64,000 nt of DNA, from the NCBI GenBank assembly GCA_910586395.1, contig CAJUFX010000002.1, positions 29,598-93,597 on the forward strand, read 5' to 3'. This document shows positions 60,416 to 64,000 of the stretch, piece by piece. Both the position numbers and the translations under genes were made by a program. The stretch's first letter is position 1. Every line of letters begins with the position of its first letter. This DNA comes from an uncultured Bacteroidales bacterium. Lineage in GTDB: Bacteria > Bacteroidota > Bacteroidia > Bacteroidales > P3. Below the pieces are notes generated by a model. It did no database searches. It saw nothing but the letters and a program-made list of their open reading frames with translations, and had not been told where the DNA came from.

Positions 60416-61690
60416 ATGGAATATAGAGAACGAATAGCCGACCAATTGCTCCGTGACAAATTGGAAGCGATGGGGGCCGTGTTGATAGAAGGCCCTAAGG
60501 CGTGCGGTAAAACCACCACGGCGGCCCAGCAAGCCAAAAGCGTACTCTATATGGACGATCCGCTTAAACAGGATCAATACCGTCAATTGGCCCAAACCGA
60601 CATTCGTTTCCTTTTAGAGGGGGAAACACCCCGACTGATTGACGAATGGCAGGAAACACCTCAATTTTGGGACGCCATCCGGTTTGAAGTGGATCAACGG
60701 AACGAAGATGGTCAATTTATGCTGACCGGTTCGGCCGTGCCGGCCGACACCAAAGCCATCCATCATACCGGCACTGGAAGATACGCCTGGCTGACCATGC
60801 GGCCGATGAGCCTGTGGGAATCGGGAGAATCGACAGGCGAAATCAGTTTATCGGATTTGTTTTCAGCCCCGGAGAAGATAGGTGCCGTCAATAAACTGAC
60901 GTTGCCGATGCTGGCCTTTGCCGTATGCCGCGGCGGATGGCCCAGAGCCTTGTCGAAGAAAACCGAAAAGGCGGCGCTTTCACAAGCCATCGAATACTAT
61001 AAAGCCATTACAAACACCGACATATCCCGCGTGGATCAGATAAAACGCGATGCCGAACGAACCAAACGCATCATGCGTTCCTACGCCAGGCATCAAGGCG
61101 CGCAAACCAGTATCGCCACCATTTTGGCCGATATAGCGAACCATGAGACGGCGGATGTCAGCGATGAAACCGTTGACGCCTACTTGACCGCCTTGCGGAA
61201 GATATTCGTTATAGAGGATATGCCGGCCTGGAATCCCAATCTAAGAAGCAAAACCGCCGTCCGTACGTCGGACACCCGCTATTATGTCGATCCCTCCATC
61301 GGCGCGGCCGCCCTCGGCCTCGGGCCCAACGACCTGATGAACGATTTGAACACTTTCGGCTTATTCTTTGAGACGCTGTGCGTCCGGGATCTGAGGGTCT
61401 ATGCCGATGCGTTGGACGGATCCGTCTATCATTACCGGGATAAGAACGGCCTGGAATGCGATGCCGTCATCCACCTGCGCAACGGTTCCTACGGATTGAT
61501 AGAAATAAAATTAGGCGGCGAAACTTGGATAGAGGAGGCCGCCAAGACGCTGAACGCACTCTCCAACATCATCGATACCGACCGTATGAAAGCCCCTGCG
61601 TTCCGCATGGTGCTGACCGGCGCCGGAGAATACGCCTACCGGCGAACGGACGGCATCTATGTCGTGCCCGTCGGCTGCCTGAAGCCGTAA
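60416..61690 (+). CDS. AAA-family ATPase with DUF4143 domain, second complete copy
   Basis: 424 residues. Walker A GPKACGKT (26-33), Walker B-like PRLIDEWQETPQFWD, GQFMLTGSA as sensor and GTGRYAWLTMRPMSLWE identify the DUF4143 ATPase family. The C-terminal nuclease-like core is DKNGLECDAVIHLRNGSYGLIEIK. It belongs to a different subgroup from the gene at 38689. GC content is near that of the core genes, so it is an older resident. It lies between the tandem repeats and thiL, alone under its own promoter. Confidence 0.9.
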   Translation: MEYRERIADQLLRDKLEAMGAVLIEGPKACGKTTTAAQQAKSVLYMDDPLKQDQYRQLAQTDIRFLLEGETPRLIDEWQETPQFWDAIRFEVDQRNEDGQFMLTGSAVPADTKAIHHTGTGRYAWLTMRPMSLWESGESTGEISLSDLFSAPEKIGAVNKLTLPMLAFAVCRGGWPRALSKKTEKAALSQAIEYYKAITNTDISRVDQIKRDAERTKRIMRSYARHQGAQTSIATILADIANHETADVSDETVDAYLTALRKIFVIEDMPAWNPNLRSKTAVRTSDTRYYVDPSIGAAALGLGPNDLMNDLNTFGLFFETLCVRDLRVYADALDGSVYHYRDKNGLECDAVIHLRNGSYGLIEIKLGGETWIEEAAKTLNALSNIIDTDRMKAPAFRMVLTGAGEYAYRRTDGIYVVPVGCLKP

Positions 61691-61772
61691 GATGGCCTCC
61701 CGACCGTTTTCTCTTTCGCCGCACTTGCGCTTGTGCGCGGAAATTTGTTTTTTTGTACATAAATGACACGAT

Positions 61773-62936
61773 ATGGCTAAGACTTCCACCAAACCGCAGG
61801 CTACAAAGACTCAACCGGCCCAAAACCAACAGGCCGAAAAGGACCAGCGGGCCGGCGCTCAAACCCGGCAGGCCGCTCAACCGCAAGACCCGCAGGCCGC
61901 GCCCCGCACCGAAATCGGCAGCATAGGCGAATTTCCGCTCATCGACCGCCTGACGGCCGACCTGCCGCTGCACAACGCCGGCTACACCCGCAAGGGCGTG
62001 GGCGACGACGCGGCCGTACTGCAACTGCCTGAGGGCGAAGTCATGCTGGTTTCCAAAGACCTGCTCTGCGAGGGCGTGCATTTCGACATGACGTATTGCC
62101 CGCTGCGCCATCTGGGCTACAAGGCCGTGGCGGTCAACCTCTCGGACATCGCGGCCATGAACGGCACGCCGCGTCAGGTACTCGTCGGCATCGCGGCCTC
62201 GAACCGCTACAGCGTGGAGGCGCTCGAAGAACTCTACAACGGCATCCGCTTAGCCTGCGACCGCTACCACGTCGATCTCGTGGGCGGCGACACCACCTCG
62301 TCGGCCTCGGGGCTGTTCATCTCCATCACCGTGCTCGGCTCGGCCAAGCCGGAGGCCATCTGCTACCGCGAGGGCGCGAAAGAGAACGACCTGATCTGCG
62401 TTTCGGGCGACTTGGGCGGCGCCTACGCCGGCTTGCTGCTGTTGGAACGCGAGAAGCGGACGTTCCTCGCCAATCCGAACAGCCAGCCCGACTTTCAGGA
62501 CTTTTCGTACGTCTTGGAACGGCAGTTGAAGCCCGAACCGCGTACCGACATCGTGAAACTGCTCGCCGACAAGGGCGTGAAGCCGACGTCGATGATAGAC
62601 GTTTCGGACGGCCTTTCGTCGGAACTGCTACACCTGTGCGAACGCTCGCATTGCGGCTGCATGGTCTATGACAACAAAATCCCCATCGACGCCGAGACGT
62701 GCAAGGCCTTGGAAATCTTCGACATCGTACCGACGACGGCCGCGCTCAACGGCGGCGAGGACTACGAACTCCTGTTCACGATCGCGCAGAAAGACTACGA
62801 GAAGTTGAAAGACTGCCCCGAAATCCATATCATCGGCCATATCGTCGAGGCGGCGCAGGGCTGCTATATGATTCCCGAAAACGGCCCGATGATGCGCTTG
62901 GAGGCGCAGGGCTTCGACGGCTTCAAGCAACGATAG
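61773..62936 (+). CDS. thiL: Thiamine-monophosphate kinase with a Gln/Ala-rich N-terminal extension
   Basis: 387 residues; the typical enzyme has about 340. The first ~48 residues (Gln, Ala, Lys, Pro-rich) precede the normal start TEIGSIGEFPLIDRL. KGVGDDAAVL, SKDLLCEGVHFD, VNLSDIAAMNG, GGDTTSS, DVSDGLSSEL and GGEDYELLF are all ThiL motifs, covering ATP/Mg and ThMP binding. It makes thiamine diphosphate from thiamine monophosphate. The extension has no recognisable fold. The S4 gene follows 138 nt downstream. Confidence 0.94.
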   Translation: MAKTSTKPQATKTQPAQNQQAEKDQRAGAQTRQAAQPQDPQAAPRTEIGSIGEFPLIDRLTADLPLHNAGYTRKGVGDDAAVLQLPEGEVMLVSKDLLCEGVHFDMTYCPLRHLGYKAVAVNLSDIAAMNGTPRQVLVGIAASNRYSVEALEELYNGIRLACDRYHVDLVGGDTTSSASGLFISITVLGSAKPEAICYREGAKENDLICVSGDLGGAYAGLLLLEREKRTFLANPNSQPDFQDFSYVLERQLKPEPRTDIVKLLADKGVKPTSMIDVSDGLSSELLHLCERSHCGCMVYDNKIPIDAETCKALEIFDIVPTTAALNGGEDYELLFTIAQKDYEKLKDCPEIHIIGHIVEAAQGCYMIPENGPMMRLEAQGFDGFKQR

Positions 62937-63074
62937 GGCCAACTTCCGCCGCCCGCGTTCGGAGGCAGAGGCGATGGGGCAACAGGGCAGCGGGTCGGTT
63001 CCACGGCCACCTGTCACGACCGACGAAGGCGGCGCGGCGGTGGTTGCTCGGCTACACAAACAACTGAAAGAATC

Positions 63075-63458
63075 ATGCGGATAGACAAATACTTATGGGC
63101 CGTCCGTCTTTTCAAGACGCGCTCTCAGGCGGCGGAAGCCTGTCGCAACGGCCGCGTCTTCATCCATGAGGAGGCCGTCAAGGCGGCGCGGGAGATTAAA
63201 ATCGGCGAGGTGTTCGATGTCAAGCAACACGGCGTCAAGTTCACGTATCAGGCCGTGGGCGTGCCGCCTTCGCGCGTCGGCGCCGCGCTCGTGCCCCAAT
63301 ACCTCTCCGATCTCACGCCCGCTGAAGAAAAAGCCAAACTCACGGCCCAGCGCTCCGTCTCCGCTTTCGAATACCGCGAGCGCGGCGCCGGACGCCCCAC
63401 CAAGAAAGAACGCCGCGAAATCGATAGATACAAGGAAGAGGATATTTTCGAGGACTAA
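63075..63458 (+). CDS. S4-domain RNA-binding protein (Hsp15/HslR family)
   Basis: 127 residues. MRIDKYLWAVRLFKTRSQAAEACRNGRV is a classical S4 start (only the first part is cited as MRIDKYLWAVRLFKTRSQA), followed by EIKIGEVFDV. The C-terminal extension is basic and charged. HslR binds stalled 50S subunits with peptidyl-tRNA. This member is near the usual length of ~130. Ends facing the DUF3990/DUF3791 genes. Confidence 0.92.
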   Translation: MRIDKYLWAVRLFKTRSQAAEACRNGRVFIHEEAVKAAREIKIGEVFDVKQHGVKFTYQAVGVPPSRVGAALVPQYLSDLTPAEEKAKLTAQRSVSAFEYRERGAGRPTKKERREIDRYKEEDIFED

Positions 63459-63481
63459 TTTTCCTCAGACATCGACAGCCA

Positions 63482-63592
63482 CTACTTATCGCATCGTATG
63501 AAACCATACGCCTGCGGTATCAAGCAGGCCTCTTTCAAACGCCGTACGGATATATGGATATCCTGCCACGAATCGCACTGGTAGATAAACAT
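63482..63592 (-). CDS. Possible 36-residue protein coupled to the DUF3791 gene
   Basis: The ATG overlaps the stop of the DUF3791-like gene (TGATG), a classic coupling arrangement. The product begins MFIYQCDSWQDIHISVRRL and ends IRCDK. It has no recognisable domain; it may be a truncated third member of the operon or a spurious frame. Confidence 0.4.
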   Translation of the reverse strand: MFIYQCDSWQDIHISVRRLKEACLIPQAYGFIRCDK

Positions 63593-63846
63593 CAGAAATC
63601 GCCCAACTCCCGCATAAACTCGTCGGCTACATAGAGATTACCATACAAATAAAGACCCGTAGCCTTATCATGCAGATCAGCGCAAGTTTGGCTCGCGTAA
63701 AACATCTTCAAGGCCTCAGCCGGCATGACGCCCAAACGCTTGGCCAATTCCGCCGCTATAATACCGATACGATTACTCATAATCATATCCTGTATTTCAG
63801 GGGCAAGAACCGGATCATTATTATTCAACTGCATCGACTCCTTCAT
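63592..63846 (-). CDS. DUF3791-like small protein
   Basis: 84 residues (MKESMQLNNNDPVLAPEIQ). The text MIMSNRIGIIAAELAKRLGVMPAEALKMFYAS with a later LYLYGNLYVADEF fits the DUF3791 pattern of a short helical protein that occurs beside DUF3990. Its start overlaps the end of the upstream gene by 26 nt. The association suggests a TA-like or effector module, which is inferred from context only. Confidence 0.75.
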   Translation of the reverse strand: MKESMQLNNNDPVLAPEIQDMIMSNRIGIIAAELAKRLGVMPAEALKMFYASQTCADLHDKATGLYLYGNLYVADEFMRELGDF

Positions 63847-64000
63847 AGCTAAGGTATTTGTCGGTTAAACTCTGATTGAGCAGACAAATCTGATTGTTCG
63901 GCCGATGCATGGCCAAACGCCGGAGAGCCGTTTCCACTTCCATAAGCCCCGCCATATACAGATTGACCGTATCCACTACTCTATCATTGGCCACACCGCC
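63821..64000 (-). CDS. C-terminal part of a DUF3990-like protein, N-terminus beyond window
   Basis: 60 codons, open at the right edge, ending at TAA 63821. GGVANDRVVDTVNLYMAGL and NNQICLLNQSLTDKYLSYEG are the typical C-terminal text of DUF3990 proteins (a fold suspected to be ADP-ribosyltransferase-like). Overlap of 26 nt with the DUF3791-like gene. Only the tail is visible. Confidence 0.72.
   Translation of the reverse strand, partial: GGVANDRVVDTVNLYMAGLMEVETALRRLAMHRPNNQICLLNQSLTDKYLSYEGVDAVE

Noticed and set aside
1..64000. tRNA or rRNA genes
   Set aside because: Reading both strands for T-arm and acceptor patterns gave no convincing cloverleaf; a covariance-model scan would settle it.

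Overview
The window looks like chromosomal DNA of a GC-rich member of the Bacteroidales (Bacteroidota). The evidence is: repeated promoters of the Bacteroidota type (TTTG, about 20 bp, then TAnnTTTG); a 288-residue primary sigma factor; a giant surface protein in an operon with formylglycine-enzyme-like proteins, as is usual for gliding/type IX secretion organisms; and DUF4143 ATPases, Panacea and DUF3990/DUF3791 genes. I found no tRNA, rRNA or CRISPR array.

Left third (1-28.8 kb), all on the minus strand: one operon of two secreted SUMF1/FGE-fold paralogues, then a giant open frame that runs off the left edge after more than 8,300 codons. The giant protein has an N-terminal hydrophobic segment, about thirteen 21-residue 'YLGG..DG' repeats, thousands of residues of Ig/PKD-like domains, and near its visible end an array of ~65-73-residue cysteine-containing repeats. 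Its C-terminus (sorting domain, if any) is outside the window.

28.8-45 kb, mosaic region: a DUF6057-like membrane protein and a beta-propeller lipoprotein with a CxxCH motif are followed by an insertion hotspot. Here the 3' end of the lipoprotein gene recurs three more times, and the gaps hold an AbiE-type toxin-antitoxin (TA) pair, a DUF4143 fragment and a gutted Fic gene. After a lipoprotein/TPR pair come a Panacea TA pair, a DUF4143 ATPase, UvrD-type helicase, panD, and an MntA/HepT TA pair embedded in a family of structured, promoter-carrying intergenic repeats.

45-64 kb, mainly core genes: rpoD with a structured leader, pyrG with an unusual AT-hook tail, asnS and an Omp85-type barrel form a tight block. 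Then come an MFS transporter and CNNM protein (minus strand), a YitT-family protein, pckA, a very large propeller/barrel outer-membrane protein, a second DUF4143 ATPase, thiL, an S4-domain protein and, at the right edge, a DUF3990/DUF3791 operon.

The most noteworthy items are the giant adhesin with its two repeat types, the CTP synthase with an AT-hook extension, the repeated gene-3'-end hotspot, the promoter-bearing repeats around the MntA/HepT cassette, and the rpoD leader with mutually exclusive hairpins.
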